From JBFHIJ01 sp041596515 (GTDB lineage Bacteria; Bacteroidota; Ignavibacteria; Kapaibacteriales; UBA2268): a stretch of DNA of 64,000 nt. The translations under genes and the position numbers were made by a program. The DNA lies in the NCBI GenBank assembly GCA_041596515.1, contig JBFHIJ010000008.1, forward strand, positions 1 through 64,000, read 5' to 3'. Below, piece by piece: positions 63,701 through 64,000 of the stretch (positions are counted from its first letter, which is position 1; each line of letters opens with the position of its first letter). The notes under the pieces were generated by a model. That model was not told the DNA's origin, ran no database searches, and worked only from the letters and a program-made list of their open reading frames with translations.

Positions 63701-64000
63701 ATGCCTAAATTTACTGCCGAATTGCTCGATTACGCACACAGCCTCAAAAATATAGATATAAATCTGAAGGATCGCAAGACAATCCGTGGACTTAGTATTG
63801 ATGCAGAAGAGACTCAGGACATTGACGATACTATCTGGGTTGTAAAAAATGGAGATACTTACATCTGCGATATTTCGATTGCTGATACTGCTTCCCTTAT
63901 TCAAGCAGATTCTCCTATTTTTGAAATTGCTTCCAAGAATATAGTAACTAAGTATCTAAGAAATTATTCTATACCTATGATCCCAAATGTTTTGTCTAAA
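63701..64000 (+). CDS. RNB-domain exoribonuclease (RNase II/R family), 5' part only
   Basis: Opens at ATG 63701 and stays open to the window end (100 codons). After a short N-terminal helix (AELLDYAHSL), the RNB domain begins: RGLSIDAEETQDIDDTIWVVKNGDTYICDISIADTASLI carries the catalytic acidic cluster D-A-E-E-T-Q-D-I-D-D seen in RNase II/R as DxxxARDxDDA. SPIFEIASKNIVTKYLRNYSIPMIPNVLS follows as in the family. The cold-shock and other RNA-binding domains that normally precede RNB are missing, so it is a short-front variant such as those found in some FCB bacteria. The end is cut off. Confidence 0.85.
   Translation, partial: MPKFTAELLDYAHSLKNIDINLKDRKTIRGLSIDAEETQDIDDTIWVVKNGDTYICDISIADTASLIQADSPIFEIASKNIVTKYLRNYSIPMIPNVLSK

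Overview
The window is AT-rich chromosomal DNA from a Gram-negative bacterium of the Bacteroidota/Chlorobi (FCB) group. The evidence is secreted proteins with type IX secretion (T9SS)-style C-terminal domains (27026-28489, 40736-42271, weakly 16707-18428), a putative divergent GldM-like protein (6439-8739), OmpA/PD40 envelope proteins, many outer-membrane barrels and lipoproteins, and a TonB receptor under a TPP riboswitch. The mix of FCB traits with very divergent T9SS-type parts would fit an Ignavibacteria/Kapabacteria-like lineage, but this is inference and no rRNA is present. I saw no tRNA, rRNA or CRISPR array.

Layout. 1-8.7 kb: catalase, then a minus-strand envelope block (VWA-OmpA protein, two barrel proteins, GldM-like protein). 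9.3-13.9 kb: HD phosphohydrolase, a barrel, a lipoprotein coupled to ribD, and rfbC. 14-18.4 kb: a tandem pair of TPR membrane proteins, a small Fn3-like protein and a secreted beta-helix protein. 18.4-22.3 kb: a repeat-rich accessory stretch with a HEAT-like gene and its 5' fragment, a HEPN (RX4H) gene, a small unknown protein and about 0.9 kb of structured, duplicated non-coding DNA. 22.4-26.7 kb: a carbamoyl-phosphate/ornithine cluster (argF, arcC, pyrB, rocD). 27-29.4 kb: two secreted proteins around a MITE-like element. 29.6-31 kb: FMN riboswitch, ribB, and a free-methionine-sulfoxide reductase. 31.3-39 kb: PD40-OmpA protein, barrels, rsmB. 39.7-44.4 kb: asd overlapping a sialidase-fold secreted protein, then a lipoprotein with a papain-like protease. 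44.5-54.7 kb: ferritin, small membrane proteins, PAP2 phosphatase, lipid-flippase-type ABC exporter, TPP riboswitch with TonB receptor, DUF4328 protein, mnmG. 54.7-60.5 kb: a structured RNA candidate, then a same-strand run of lipoproteins, a frameshifted membrane gene, a CHAP amidase-type protein and a DUF4375 protein. 60.8-64 kb: RlpA-like protein, DEAD-box helicase with an RGG/RD-rich tail, and the start of an RNB-domain exoribonuclease cut by the window end.

Structure not explained by genes: a dispersed repeat of about 182 bp (three full copies, one internally deleted copy, all in the same orientation), a second mosaic repeat family (two copies in opposite orientation with reordered modules), a 107-bp terminal-inverted-repeat element, a duplicated and hairpin-rich intergenic region next to the HEPN gene, a run of three hairpins ending in a GCAA-loop terminator downstream of mnmG, a 24-bp perfect palindrome, and a cluster of three palindromes upstream of asd. 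The best candidates for an undescribed system are the HEPN locus with its structured flank (18.4-22.2 kb) and the CHAP/DUF4375/lipoprotein run (55.3-60.5 kb).
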